DNA from: 66-474 sp039923855
GTDB lineage: Bacteria; Pseudomonadota; Gammaproteobacteria; Xanthomonadales; Rhodanobacteraceae
NCBI GenBank assembly: GCA_039923855.1
Contig: JBDTBW010000085.1
Location: forward strand, 1-64,000
DNA: 64,000 bases
Reading direction: 5' to 3'
Shown here: piece by piece, positions 8,851 through 17,947 of the stretch
Layout: every line of letters begins with the position of its first letter
How positions within the stretch are numbered: the stretch's first letter is position 1
The notes under the pieces: model-generated
Told to the model about the DNA's origin: nothing
The model's database searches: none
The model's input: the letters and a program-made list of their open reading frames with translations, nothing else
Position numbers and translations under genes: made by a program

Positions 8851-9666
8851 TCAATGTTTATCGAGCGCAGCCCGGATCGGCGCCAGAAAATCCTCCGCGC
8901 GCGCGCGCGCCTCGTCGCCATTGGCGCTGCCGGCCAATCTATCGACCAGCGCCGAGCCGATCACCACCGCATCGGCGAACGCGCTGATCGCCTTGGCGCT
9001 GGCTGCATCCTTGATGCCGAAGCCGACGGCGATCGGCACCTCGCACGATGCACGCAAGCTCGTCACGCGCCGTTCGACTTCGCCAACGTCGAGATTCGAG
9101 GCACCGGTGATGCCAGCGAATGACACGTAATAAAGATAACCTTCCGCAGCGGCCGAGAGATCGGCCAGCCGCGCATCCGATGTGGTCGGCGCGGCCAGCA
9201 GGATGCACCGCAATCCGGCATCGCGTAATGATTGCAGTTCGGCGGATTCCTCCAGCGGACAATCCACGATCAGGACACCATCCACGCCGGCATCTTTGGC
9301 TTCCCGCGCAAAACGTTCAATACGAAAGATTTCGATGGGGTTGAGATAGCCCATCAGCACGATCGGCGTGCTCATATCCCGGCCCCGAAACGCGCGCACC
9401 CATTGCAGAATCTGCTCGATGCCGATGCCTTTGACCAGCGCGCGCTCGCCGGCGTGCTGGATCGTCGACCCATCCGCCATCGGATCGGAAAACGGCACGC
9501 CCAGTTCGATCACGTCCGCGCCGGTTTCGACCAGCGCGTGCATCACCGCAACGGTCGCCCCGGGCACGGGATCGCCCGCGGTGATGAAGGGGATCAGGCC
9601 CGTTCGCTGCTTCGCACGGAGTTCGCTGAAGCGGGCATCGATGCGATTTGCGAGTCCCGTTTTCAT
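8851..9666 (-). CDS. trpA: Tryptophan synthase alpha chain, 271 aa
   Basis: TrpA cleaves indole-3-glycerol phosphate to indole and glyceraldehyde 3-phosphate in the alpha2beta2 complex. The catalytic Glu and Asp are visible in VIELGVPFSDPMADG (about residues 51-65). The TIM-barrel phosphate-binding GFGIKD segment is near 216. The start codon overlaps the trpB stop by four bases, as expected for a complex made in equal amounts. Confidence 0.98.
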   Translation of the reverse strand: MKTGLANRIDARFSELRAKQRTGLIPFITAGDPVPGATVAVMHALVETGADVIELGVPFSDPMADGSTIQHAGERALVKGIGIEQILQWVRAFRGRDMSTPIVLMGYLNPIEIFRIERFAREAKDAGVDGVLIVDCPLEESAELQSLRDAGLRCILLAAPTTSDARLADLSAAAEGYLYYVSFAGITGASNLDVGEVERRVTSLRASCEVPIAVGFGIKDAASAKAISAFADAVVIGSALVDRLAGSANGDEARARAEDFLAPIRAALDKH

Positions 9667-10892
9667 AGCGCGAATCCTTCTCGCGCGGCGATCGTATGCA
9701 CATCCTTGTCGCCACGGCCTGACAGATTGCAGAGGATCAATTTGTCCTGTGACAATTCACGCGCCAGTTTGACCGCCTGCGCGACGGCGTGACTGGATTC
9801 CAGCGCGGCAAGGATACCTTCGGTTTTTGCGAGCAAATGAAATGCCGCCAACGCCTCGTCATCGGTCACGCCGACATATTCGGCGCGCCCGGTGTCTTTC
9901 AGATAAGCGTGTTCGGGACCGACGCCCGGATAGTCGAGACCGGCGGAGACCGAATGCGTTTCGGTGATCTGGCCGTTGTCGTCGCACAACACGTAGGTGC
10001 GGTTGCCGTGCAGCACGCCGAGGCGACCGGCAACCAGCGACGCGGCGTGGTGCCCGCTGGCCAACCCCAAACCCGCTGCTTCAGCACCGACGATGCGTAC
10101 GTTGCGATCGTTCAAAAAAGCGTGGAACAAGCCGATCGCGTTGGAACCGCCGCCGACGCACGCGACCAGCGCATCCGGCAACCGTTGGTACTGCTCCAGC
10201 ATCTGCGCACGCGCTTCGCGCCCGACCACCGCGTTGAAATCGCGCACCATCATCGGATACGGATGCGGACCTGCGACGGTGCCGATGATGTAAAACGTGT
10301 CGCGCACGTTGGTCACCCAATCGCGCAGCGCTTCGTTCAGGGCGTCTTTCAGCGTCTTCGAGCCGGACGTCACCGGGATCACTTCCGCGCCCAGCAATTT
10401 CATCCGGTACATATTGATCTTCTGCCGCTCGATATCCACCACGCCCATGTATACGATGCATTGCATGCCGAAACGCGCGCAGACCGTCGCGGTGGCGACG
10501 CCGTGTTGGCCCGCCCCGGTCTCGGCGATGATCCGCGTCTTGCCCATGTTGCGCGCGACCAGCGCCTGACCCACGGTATTGTTGATCTTGTGCGCGCCGG
10601 TGTGATTCAAATCCTCGCGCTTCAACAGGATCTGCGCGCCACCGATTTTTTTCGACAACCGGCGCGCGTGATAAATCGGCGATGGCCGGCCGACATAGTG
10701 TTTGAGATCGTGGTCGAGCTCGGCGATGAAAGCCGGGTCGTCGCGCAACGATAAATACGCAGCCGTCAATTCCTGCAACGGCGCGATCAGCGTCTCGGCG
10801 ACGAACACGCCACCGTATGGCCCGAAACGGCCATGCGCGTCGGGGAAGGTCTGATAATCGGGTGGCGCGGGAATGCGCGGCATATCGCTCAT
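9663..10892 (-). CDS. trpB: Tryptophan synthase beta chain, 409 aa
   Basis: TrpB condenses indole with serine using pyridoxal phosphate. The Schiff-base lysine is in NHTGAHKINN (about residues 94-103), the phosphate-binding glycine-rich loop is CVGGGSNAIG, and the channel-lining GPYGG motif is near the start. Length is normal for the family. Its ATG overlaps the trpF stop (ATGA). The upstream gene ends inside a palindromic repeat pair, so ribosomes entering trpB may have to pass a stem-loop just before the start. Confidence 0.98.
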   Translation of the reverse strand: MSDMPRIPAPPDYQTFPDAHGRFGPYGGVFVAETLIAPLQELTAAYLSLRDDPAFIAELDHDLKHYVGRPSPIYHARRLSKKIGGAQILLKREDLNHTGAHKINNTVGQALVARNMGKTRIIAETGAGQHGVATATVCARFGMQCIVYMGVVDIERQKINMYRMKLLGAEVIPVTSGSKTLKDALNEALRDWVTNVRDTFYIIGTVAGPHPYPMMVRDFNAVVGREARAQMLEQYQRLPDALVACVGGGSNAIGLFHAFLNDRNVRIVGAEAAGLGLASGHHAASLVAGRLGVLHGNRTYVLCDDNGQITETHSVSAGLDYPGVGPEHAYLKDTGRAEYVGVTDDEALAAFHLLAKTEGILAALESSHAVAQAVKLARELSQDKLILCNLSGRGDKDVHTIAAREGFAL

Positions 10893-11629
10893 CTCTTGCC
10901 CTCTCCCTTCGGGAGAGGGCGGCCGAAGGCCGGGCGAGGGTTCGGGATAACGGGGACGGAGGAAGTTTCCGAGCCCTCATCCGTGCCCCTCTCCGAATGG
11001 GAGAGGGATTCAAAAGCATTGATCGCTGCGAAGAATGCGCGCAGCTTGTGATGATCCTTGACGCCCGGCGCGGATTCCACGCCGCTGGCGACATCCACGG
11101 CCCACGGGCGCACCGTGCGGATTGCATTCGCAACGTTGTCCGCATTCAAGCCACCGGCGAGGATGACCGGGCGATCCAGATCGCGTGGCACGCGCGTCCA
11201 ATCGAAAACCCTTCCCTGCCCGCCCTGCGCACCCGCCGCGTGACCGTCCAGCACGAATCCGATCGCGCGCGGATGCGCATCGACGAACGTGCGCACGTCT
11301 GCCGCGCCGTCCATGCCGATCGCCTTGAGGTAGCGCACACCGAAAGATTCGCAAAACGCCGCGTCTTCGCTGCCGTGGAATTGCACGAGGTCCGGGCGCA
11401 CCGCATCGATGATCTCCCGCACACGACTCGCGGGAAGATCGTGCGTGAGCATCACCGCGTCGACGAAGGCCGGTAATGCTTCGCGTATCGCACGCGCGCG
11501 TTCGATCGACATGCAACGCGGACTTGACGGCGTCATCACCATGCCGATCGCATCTGCGCCCAACCCGCACGCGAGCAACGCGTCCTCGACGCGGGTAATG
11601 CCGCAGATTTTCACGCGGGTGCGATGCAT
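10889..11629 (-). CDS. trpF: Phosphoribosylanthranilate isomerase with a repeat-derived C-terminal tail, 246 aa
   Basis: TrpF catalyses the Amadori rearrangement in tryptophan synthesis. It starts MHRTRVKICGITR, with the catalytic Cys in KICGIT, the DLVQFHGSE strand and the phosphate-binding LAGGLNADNV loop, a normal (beta/alpha)8 barrel. The family normally ends near KLRAFFAAI, about residue 202. Here about 40 residues follow (FESLSHSERG ... LPKGEGKR), and they are encoded by the REP pair at 10898-11007. The reading frame stays open to the TGA that overlaps trpB. ATG 11629 is the family start; the upstream MSCFFG extension is in an A/T-rich leader. Confidence 0.95.
   Translation of the reverse strand: MHRTRVKICGITRVEDALLACGLGADAIGMVMTPSSPRCMSIERARAIREALPAFVDAVMLTHDLPASRVREIIDAVRPDLVQFHGSEDAAFCESFGVRYLKAIGMDGAADVRTFVDAHPRAIGFVLDGHAAGAQGGQGRVFDWTRVPRDLDRPVILAGGLNADNVANAIRTVRPWAVDVASGVESAPGVKDHHKLRAFFAAINAFESLSHSERGTDEGSETSSVPVIPNPRPAFGRPLPKGEGKR
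10898..11007. repeat. Inverted pair of REP-like palindromes inside the trpF 3' end
   Basis: Palindrome 1 is gccctctccc-ttc-gggagagggc at 10898-10920. Palindrome 2 is at about 10987-11007 (ccctctccgaatgggagaggg). Flanking motifs (gccgggcgagggttcg and gagccctcatccg) face each other, giving a BIME-like inverted pair. Unlike the others in this window, except the metG pair, it is translated, in trpF. Confidence 0.85.
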
Positions 11630-11729
11630 CCGATTCCTTTGTGTTCCAAAAAAGCAAGACAATCCGCGAATGAACGCAAATGAACGCGAATAAAAAAAAC
11701 AAACTTGAATAATTTGCGTTTATTGGTGT
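11630..11729. other. A/T-rich leader between truA and trpF
   Basis: This 100-base stretch is visibly less GC-rich than its surroundings. It contains short repeated units (gcgaatgaacgcaaatgaacgcg and, inverted in sense, ttgcgtttattggtgttcac). It probably carries the trpF promoter, but no confident -35/-10 pair was found. Confidence 0.35.
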
Positions 11730-12521
11730 TCACAGCGAGCTGTTGTTTTGCATTGCCAACGTGACATCAGCCGGAAGCCCCCATTCTGCCGGATATCGCG
11801 GGCCGACGAAGATCAGCCCTTGCGCAGGCGCGGTGGCGCCGGCAATGCTGCGGTCGCGCTGATGCAGCAATTGCGCGATCCATTCGCGCTGACGTTCGCC
11901 GCGTCCGATTTGCAGCAACGAACCCACGATATTGCGCACCATGTGGTGCAGGAAGGCATTGGCCTCGATCTCGACGATCACGCATTCGCCATCACGGCGC
12001 ACGTCGATCCCCAGAACCTCGCGGCGCGCGTGTGCGGCCTGGCATGCGATCGCGCGAAACGCGGAGAAGTCGTGTTCGCCGACCAACGCCTGCGCTGCGT
12101 CGTGCATCGCTCCCGCTTCCAGCGGCACGCGCTCCCACGATGCAAACCGCGCATCCAGCGCGGGACGGACCGCGCGATTGAGAAGTGTGTAACGGTAGCG
12201 CCGCGCCCGCGCCGCATGGCGCGCGTGGAAATCCGGCGCGACCGCGCGCGTCCAGCGCACCGCGATCTGCGGCGGCAAGCGCGTGGTCGCGCCGAGCGTC
12301 CATGCGCGTTCTCCCCGTTGCGCATCGCTGTCGAAATGGATGACCTGGCAGCGCGCGTGCACACCGGCATCGGTGCGGCCCGCGCACGTCACCGCGACCG
12401 GATGATCAGCGACGAACGACAACGCATCTTCCACCGCGGCTTGCAGACTCGGCCCGTGCTTCAGCCGTTGCCAGCCGAAGAAACCGGTGCCGTCGTATTC
12501 GATGCCGAGGGCGTAGCGCAT
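11730..12521 (-). CDS. truA: tRNA pseudouridine(38-40) synthase, 263 aa
   Basis: TruA isomerises uridines 38-40 in the anticodon arm of many tRNAs. The catalytic Asp is in CAGRTDAGVHA (about residues 50-60). The C-terminal FLHHMVRNIVGSLLQIGRG block is the family signature. ATG 12521 gives MRYALGIEYDGT, the standard N-terminus; the longer frame upstream reads through a dispersed repeat. The place between fimV and trpF is the same as in Pseudomonas and Xanthomonas. Confidence 0.96.
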   Translation of the reverse strand: MRYALGIEYDGTGFFGWQRLKHGPSLQAAVEDALSFVADHPVAVTCAGRTDAGVHARCQVIHFDSDAQRGERAWTLGATTRLPPQIAVRWTRAVAPDFHARHAARARRYRYTLLNRAVRPALDARFASWERVPLEAGAMHDAAQALVGEHDFSAFRAIACQAAHARREVLGIDVRRDGECVIVEIEANAFLHHMVRNIVGSLLQIGRGERQREWIAQLLHQRDRSIAGATAPAQGLIFVGPRYPAEWGLPADVTLAMQNNSSL

Positions 12522-12556
12522 TCGTGTAGCGGATTCCAATCTCGGCAAGAATCCAT

Positions 12557-12594
12557 CCTTGGAGCCACTTCCAATCGGCATCCTGCCTCATCCT
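12557..12594. repeat. Dispersed 38 bp repeat, copy 2
   Basis: The stretch with core tcggcatcctgcctc matches copies at 5377-5414 and 45366-45404. It lies in the short space between fimV and truA. Confidence 0.5.
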
Positions 12595-12637
12595 GAGGCG
12601 GCGCGCGCGATGTGTTTCTTCGCATCGCGCCCACGCG

Positions 12638-14965
12638 TCACTTCAGACCTTCCAGCAACCGCTGCGCCTCGTCCCTCTGCATCTGGGAGCCCTCGTTCGA
12701 CACTTCTTCCAGCATCGCGCGAGCGCCGGCGGGATCGCCCATGTCGAGATAGGCGCGCGCTAGGTCGAGCTTGGTATCGACCGGGTCGTCGCTGAACGGC
12801 AGTGCATCGTCGGCTTCCGGGGCGGACGCGGACAAGCCGGTATCCGCATCGGCAACCTCGGGCGTTGCATGTTCATCGGCAAAGCCGGGCACCGCATGTT
12901 GGCGGGTCACATCGTCGTGGATGTCCTGGCCGGCCACCGCCAGTTGCGGCACAAGCGCTTTACCCCTAACCATTCCCGGCTCCGCCACCGGTTCCGGCGG
13001 AGGTTCGTCGAAGGCGAAACGGTATTTGTCCTCACCCGCGGACTCCGCTTCACGGCTTTGCTGAGCGGCAAGTTCTTCGGCTGAGGCCGGCGCCGTGGCG
13101 AACAATGGATGCGCGGGCGCCAATTGCTCGCCCATCGCCAACACGTCAAGCCACTGCGGTTGCGGCGGATCGACGACGTACTCGTGCATCCGCTCGGCGG
13201 CGGCTTCGAACTGCGCTGCATTGCCGCGTTCGAAATAGAAACGGCACAGCGCGAGATGCGCGTCGAGATCGCCGGGATGATCGGCGATTTGCGCGTGCAG
13301 CGCATCCTCGCGTTCGGCCTCGATCGCCGCATCGTCGGGCGTGCGCGCCAGTGGCGACTCGCCGAAATGATCGGCCAGCGATGACTCGCTGTCGAGCGGC
13401 TCGGACAACGGACGCGGTCGGCGCAACAGGCCGAGCAGGATCAACGCCAGCAGCACGATCGCGCCAATCACCCAGGTCAGCGGTTGCCGATACCACGGCA
13501 ACGCCTCGCCAGGTTGCGCCCCGGCACGCGGCAGCGCTCGTTTGACCGGCGTTGGTAGCGCGACGGTTTTATTGACCGCTGCGGTCGTCGCCACTGGCGC
13601 GGCGGGCGAAACCGCCGTTGTCACGATTGCCGGCGCGGCGCTGGTCGATGCCGTCGCAGCCGGCGTGGTGCCGCCGGCGGCTTTCGGCACGGCGGCAATC
13701 GACGCGCCAGCGGCCGGCGCTGGGGCGCTTGAAGCCACGACGGGCTTGCCCTCCTGCTGTTGCGCTTGCGCCAGTTTGCGCTGCAACTCGGCGATCTGCG
13801 CGTCCTTCATTCCCAGCAGTTTCTGGTTCTTGCCGCTGATGTCCGCCAGTTGCTTGGCACGCGATTGCAGATCGTTGTTTTCCTGCTTCGCGCTGGTCAG
13901 CGCTTCCTTGGTGGTCGCGAGTTGCTGCTTCAAGCCCGCGACGGTGTCGTTGCTACTGCCACCGCTCTGCCCCGGGCGGCTCGCCGCCGAGCCGCCGCCC
14001 TTCACAGGTGGAATCAGCGCGAGCCTATCGGACGTGTTGGCGGTTTTCTCCGCGACCGCGGATGGTGTTGTCGACTGCGCCGTGGTGTTTTCCCCGACCA
14101 CGGTCGCCTTGCGCGCGGCGGCGCCGCGCCAATCCTCGTACTGCCGGTGTACTTGCGCGCGCGCTTCTGCGGCGCTGGTCGCGTCGATCGCTTCGCGGGT
14201 CGGAATCCGCAGGATCGCGCCGCTGCGCAGCGAATTGATGTTGTCGCGATAGAACGCATCCGGATTGGTTTGCTTCAGCGCCAGCATCATCTGATCGACG
14301 CTGACCTGCGGGTCTGTGCGTGTTCGTGTTGCGACTTTGTAAAGTGTGTCGCCATGCGCCACCGTGTATTCGCCGTTGCGCGCGTGGCTCGGCGCCGCGG
14401 TTGCGGCCGGCAACGCGGAGGTTGGTTGCGGCGATGCTTGCGGTTGTGTCGCTGGACGCGGCTGCGTCATTTGCGACGCGGGCGTCTGCTGCGCGGGCGC
14501 GGGAATCGTCTGCGGCGCCGCCGTCTCCTGCGGCGCGGGCGCTGACGTCTCATCTTCCGCGGGCGGCGTGGAGGCGATCACCGGATCCAGTAGTACGGTG
14601 TATTCGCGCAATTGCCGTCCCTTGCGCGAGTTAACCTGCAGCAGAAAATCCAGATACGGATCGCCCACCGGCTGGCTGCTGGTGATCAGTACGATCTTGT
14701 GGCCAGTGCTGTCGGTGACGATGTTGAAATGCAGGTCGACGCCATACGGACGCGTCAAACCCACGCGCGCGAAATCGGCATCCGACGCCAGGCTCACGCT
14801 GAGCCCCTCGCCTTCCGAGAGATTGTCGAGTTGTATCGGGATTTCCGCCACCAGCGGCTCGTCGAGCGTGGATTTCACGCGGATCTGACCCAGTTGCAGC
14901 GCCAGCGCGGAGCTGCTGCCCAAGACGAGCGATACGGCCAAGGCGATTTTCAACATTGACTTCAT
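12638..14965 (-). CDS. fimV: FimV/HubP family polar hub protein, 775 aa
   Basis: FimV organises the cell pole and twitching motility through type IV pili and binds peptidoglycan. A signal peptide (about 1-22) is followed by the conserved FimV N-terminal domain (LGQIRVKSTLDEPL), a LysM domain (about 195-255, YTVAHGDTLYKVATRT), a coiled-coil region (about 335-400) and an Ala/Pro/Thr linker. A membrane segment (about 490-512) is followed by an acidic cytoplasmic part and the C-terminal helical FimV domain (DTKLDLARAYLDMGDPAGA). The order and length fit the family. Confidence 0.93.
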   Translation of the reverse strand: MKSMLKIALAVSLVLGSSSALALQLGQIRVKSTLDEPLVAEIPIQLDNLSEGEGLSVSLASDADFARVGLTRPYGVDLHFNIVTDSTGHKIVLITSSQPVGDPYLDFLLQVNSRKGRQLREYTVLLDPVIASTPPAEDETSAPAPQETAAPQTIPAPAQQTPASQMTQPRPATQPQASPQPTSALPAATAAPSHARNGEYTVAHGDTLYKVATRTRTDPQVSVDQMMLALKQTNPDAFYRDNINSLRSGAILRIPTREAIDATSAAEARAQVHRQYEDWRGAAARKATVVGENTTAQSTTPSAVAEKTANTSDRLALIPPVKGGGSAASRPGQSGGSSNDTVAGLKQQLATTKEALTSAKQENNDLQSRAKQLADISGKNQKLLGMKDAQIAELQRKLAQAQQQEGKPVVASSAPAPAAGASIAAVPKAAGGTTPAATASTSAAPAIVTTAVSPAAPVATTAAVNKTVALPTPVKRALPRAGAQPGEALPWYRQPLTWVIGAIVLLALILLGLLRRPRPLSEPLDSESSLADHFGESPLARTPDDAAIEAEREDALHAQIADHPGDLDAHLALCRFYFERGNAAQFEAAAERMHEYVVDPPQPQWLDVLAMGEQLAPAHPLFATAPASAEELAAQQSREAESAGEDKYRFAFDEPPPEPVAEPGMVRGKALVPQLAVAGQDIHDDVTRQHAVPGFADEHATPEVADADTGLSASAPEADDALPFSDDPVDTKLDLARAYLDMGDPAGARAMLEEVSNEGSQMQRDEAQRLLEGLK

Positions 14966-15056
14966 CGTCGTGTTCCCCGATCACGTTAACCGAGCCGGCG
15001 CGCGGTTGGCCTTGCAAGATTAGCGGATTTTGGCCACGCCCACGCGACGAAGGCCG

Positions 15057-15389
15057 TCAATGCCCGCCGGCCTTGGCAGTCGGCGTGGCGCGCGCGCGCG
15101 CTTTGCCCGCCTGCGAAGCCTTCAATTGGCGTTGCAGCTCGGCGATTTGCCGGTCGCGTTGGGTTTGCGCCGCGCGCTCGGCGGCGGATTGTTTTTCCAG
15201 TTCCGTCACCCGCGCATGCCATTGCGCCGATTGTGCGTGCTGCCGTTGCAACGCGGTGTCGGCGTCGTGGAGTTGTCTCGCGGTTTTCGAAGTGGACGGG
15301 GCGTCTGTTCCCGTTGCGGGCGATGCGACAAGCATCGACGAGAATGCGATCGCCAGTGCAATGAAGACCGGTGCGATACGCGCGCTCAC
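15057..15389 (-). CDS. Small exported coiled-coil protein overlapping asd, 110 aa
   Basis: I do not recognise a family. GTG 15389 gives a hydrophobic signal-like N-terminus (VSARIAPVFIALAIAFSSM). This is followed by a Gln/Ala/Arg-rich helix (about 40-95) with heptad-like spacing and a short basic Ala/Thr tail. That GTG overlaps the asd stop as GTGA, the kind of junction used for coupled translation, so I chose it over the upstream in-frame ATG at 15470 inside asd. It lies between asd and fimV, where other genera carry a usg-like gene, but it does not look like an Asd paralogue. Confidence 0.6.
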   Translation of the reverse strand: MSARIAPVFIALAIAFSSMLVASPATGTDAPSTSKTARQLHDADTALQRQHAQSAQWHARVTELEKQSAAERAAQTQRDRQIAELQRQLKASQAGKARARATPTAKAGGH

Positions 15390-16414
15390 AGGTAATCCCG
15401 TATCAAGTGTTCCGCGATCTGCACGGCGTTGAGCGCCGCGCCCTTGCGGATATTGTCCGACACCACCCACAAATTCAGGCCGCGCGGATGCGAGATGTCC
15501 TCGCGCACGCGGCCCACGAACACCGCGTCCTTGCCGGCCGCGTGTCCGACCGGGGTCGGATAACCACCCGGCTTGCGCTCGTCGACAACGACGACACCCG
15601 GCGCATTCGCCAACAACTCGCGCGCTTGCTCAGCCGACAATTTGGCGCGTGTTTCAATATGCACCGCTTCCGAATGCCCATAAAACACCGGCACCCGCAC
15701 GCAGGTCGCGTTGACCTGGATCGTATCGTCCTCCAGGATCTTGCGCGTCTCCCACATCATCTTCATTTCTTCTTTCGTGTAACCGTTGTCCTGGAAATCG
15801 TCGATGTGCGGGATCAGATTGAACGCGATCTGCGCCGGAAACTTTTTCGGCACGGCATTCTGGAAATTCAGCATCGCCGCGGTCTGCCGGCCGAGCTCCT
15901 CCATGCCGGAACGCCCCGCGCCCGACACCGATTGATAGGTCGCCACATTGATGCGCTCGATCCCGGCTGCGCGATGGATCGGCGCAAGCGCCACCAGCAT
16001 CTGCATGGTAGAGCAATTGGGATTGGCGATGATGCCGCGGTTTGTGTACTGCGCGACCGCCTTCGGATTGACCTCGCTCACAACCAATGGAATATCGTCG
16101 ACGTAGCGAAACTCCGAAGTGTTGTCGATCACCACCGCGCCGGCTTCCGCCGCGCGCGGCGCGTGCTCGCGCGACACGCTGCCGCCGGCCGAAAAAAACG
16201 CGATGTCGATGCCGGCGAAGTCGCAGTCCGCGATATTTTTCACCGTCTTCGACTTGCTGGCGAAGTCCACTTTCCCGCCCGCCGAACGTTCGCTGGCCAG
16301 CGGCACCAGATCGCCAATCGGAAACTTGCGCTCGACGAGGATCGACAGCAACGTTTCACCGACCGCGCCAGTGGCACCGGCGATGGCGACGTTGTAATGG
16401 GTTTTCTTGCTCAT
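15386..16414 (-). CDS. asd: Aspartate-semialdehyde dehydrogenase, 342 aa
   Basis: Asd reduces aspartyl phosphate with NADPH to the semialdehyde that feeds lysine, diaminopimelate, threonine and methionine synthesis. The Rossmann motif GATGAVGETLL is near residues 13-23. The active-site cysteine is in NPNCSTMQ (about 134), and the family ESVSGAGRSG-type segment appears as QSVSGAGRSG. Length is standard for the 340-residue class. It starts 10 bases after the stop of a small membrane protein gene and ends in the GTGA overlap with the 110-residue gene. Confidence 0.97.
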   Translation of the reverse strand: MSKKTHYNVAIAGATGAVGETLLSILVERKFPIGDLVPLASERSAGGKVDFASKSKTVKNIADCDFAGIDIAFFSAGGSVSREHAPRAAEAGAVVIDNTSEFRYVDDIPLVVSEVNPKAVAQYTNRGIIANPNCSTMQMLVALAPIHRAAGIERINVATYQSVSGAGRSGMEELGRQTAAMLNFQNAVPKKFPAQIAFNLIPHIDDFQDNGYTKEEMKMMWETRKILEDDTIQVNATCVRVPVFYGHSEAVHIETRAKLSAEQARELLANAPGVVVVDERKPGGYPTPVGHAAGKDAVFVGRVREDISHPRGLNLWVVSDNIRKGAALNAVQIAEHLIRDYL

Positions 16415-16423
16415 GATGCGTGC

Positions 16424-16810
16424 TTATTTGACTGCAATCAGCGTTGGAAGAATTTCGTCGCCAATCCAGAACCAGGCCAATGCCGCGCCGAACAGAACGC
16501 CAAACAGCCACAGCATCCAACGCCAGCGCCGCCAGATCGCAGCATGCACGGACAGTTGCATGGGAATGTCCACGAGATAAGCCGCGCAGTAACAGACATT
16601 GGCAGGCACGGCCAATACGACCAAACCCAGCAGCAGTTCGAAACCAACCTCGTGGCGAATTTGGGCCCAGAATGCCGTCGCAGGCACGATCACCACCGCA
16701 ATGAGCGCAAGGTTGTACACGATCCGGCGAAATTCCCAATAACGGATCGCGTCTCCAAGGACGGCACCCAGTGACGTGCGCGACGAATCCGGCAATGCCG
16801 TCATGATCAT
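16424..16810 (-). CDS. Small integral membrane protein, 128 aa
   Basis: I recognise no named family. Four hydrophobic segments are visible (about residues 32-50, 55-78, 92-108 and 110-124), and the N-terminal 28 residues are polar. The start ATG 16810 overlaps the aroC stop by four bases. A second in-frame ATG at 16804 is possible and would remove two residues. It lies between aroC and asd on the same strand, so it is probably co-transcribed with them. Whether it has any link to aromatic or aspartate-family metabolism cannot be told. Confidence 0.75.
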   Translation of the reverse strand: MIMTALPDSSRTSLGAVLGDAIRYWEFRRIVYNLALIAVVIVPATAFWAQIRHEVGFELLLGLVVLAVPANVCYCAAYLVDIPMQLSVHAAIWRRWRWMLWLFGVLFGAALAWFWIGDEILPTLIAVK

Positions 16811-17928
16811 TTCTCCTGCCGCGCTCCGGGAACCCGTGGACGCACCTCACCCACATCGCCGCACTGCGCGCGGTGCCTCAGAGCCTGATCCATCAACACC
16901 AGCGCCACCATCGCCTCCGCGATCGGCGTGGCACGGATGCCGACGCAGGGATCGTGGCGGCCCTTGCTGCGCACTTCGACTTCCTCGCCGGCGAGGTTCA
17001 CGCTGCGACCCGGCTTGAGAATACTCGAGGTCGGCTTCAACGCGATCGAGGCGAGGATCTGCTGCCCTGAGGATATCCCACCCAGGATGCCGCCGGCATG
17101 GTTCGACAAGAATCCTTGCGGCGTCATTTCGTCGCGATGTTCGGAGCCCTTTTGCGTAACGCACGCGAACCCCGCGCCGATTTCCACTCCCTTGACTGCG
17201 TTGATCGACATCAACGCTGATGCAAGCTCCGCGTCCAGCTTGCCATACACCGGTTCGCCCCAACCCGGCGGAACATTCTCCGCGATCACCTTGATGCGCG
17301 CGCCGACCGAATCGCCGGACTTGCGCAACGCATCGACATATTTCTCCAACTCCGTAACCATCGACGCATCCGGCCAGAAAAACGCATTGCTCTCGACCAC
17401 GGCGAAATCGATATCCGCGCCATGCGACGAGCCCGGCGTCAATTCGCCGATCTGCGCGAGATACCCGCGCACCGTCACGCCGAATTTTTCCGCGAGCCAC
17501 TTCTTGGCGATCACCGCCGCCGCCACGCGCATCGTAGTCTCGCGCGCGGAAGCGCGTCCGCCGCCGCGCGGATCGCGGATGCCGTATTTCTGCCAATAGG
17601 TGTAATCGGCGTGGCCGGGGCGGAAGGCGTCGGTGAGCGCGTCGTAATCCCTGGAACGCGCGTCGGTATTTCGGATCAAGAGCGCGATCGGCGAACCGGT
17701 GGTCTTGCCCTGGTACACGCCGGAAAGGATTTCAACTTCATCGGCCTCGTGACGCTGCGAGGTGTAGCGCGATTTGCCCGTTGCGCGGCGCGCGAGGTCG
17801 TGCGAGAAATCTTCCGGTGCAATCGCAAGTCCCGGCGGGCAACCATCGATCACGCAACCGATCGCCGGCCCATGCGATTCGCCGAAGGTCGTGACTGCGA
17901 ACAATTGACCGAAGGTGTTTCTGGACAT
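16807..17928 (-). CDS. aroC: Chorismate synthase, 373 aa
   Basis: AroC forms chorismate from EPSP with reduced FMN, the last common step of aromatic synthesis, and so feeds the trp genes in the same cluster. The N-terminal signature GQLFAVTTFGESHG (residues 6-19) and RGGGRASARET (about 123-133) are present. Length is as expected. ATG 17928 gives MSRNTFGQ; codons further upstream in frame are repeat DNA. It is coupled by overlap to the downstream membrane protein gene. Confidence 0.98.
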   Translation of the reverse strand: MSRNTFGQLFAVTTFGESHGPAIGCVIDGCPPGLAIAPEDFSHDLARRATGKSRYTSQRHEADEVEILSGVYQGKTTGSPIALLIRNTDARSRDYDALTDAFRPGHADYTYWQKYGIRDPRGGGRASARETTMRVAAAVIAKKWLAEKFGVTVRGYLAQIGELTPGSSHGADIDFAVVESNAFFWPDASMVTELEKYVDALRKSGDSVGARIKVIAENVPPGWGEPVYGKLDAELASALMSINAVKGVEIGAGFACVTQKGSEHRDEMTPQGFLSNHAGGILGGISSGQQILASIALKPTSSILKPGRSVNLAGEEVEVRSKGRHDPCVGIRATPIAEAMVALVLMDQALRHRAQCGDVGEVRPRVPGARQEK

Positions 17929-17947
17929 CGCGCGCCTGTCGCAAAAG

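Noticed and set aside
13542..14252. Plus-strand open frame with alternating Ala/Val-rich sequence opposite fimV
   Set aside because: It is the complement of the Ala/Pro/Thr linker of FimV and looks hydrophobic only by composition.
15057..15470. Longer form of the exported coiled-coil protein starting at ATG 15470
   Set aside because: The extra 27 residues overlap asd and are charged, which would bury the signal peptide; the GTG at 15389 makes a normal coupled start.
15371..16774. Plus-strand open frame of 467 codons opposite asd
   Set aside because: It lies fully antisense to asd and the small membrane gene, and the translation has no recognisable motif.
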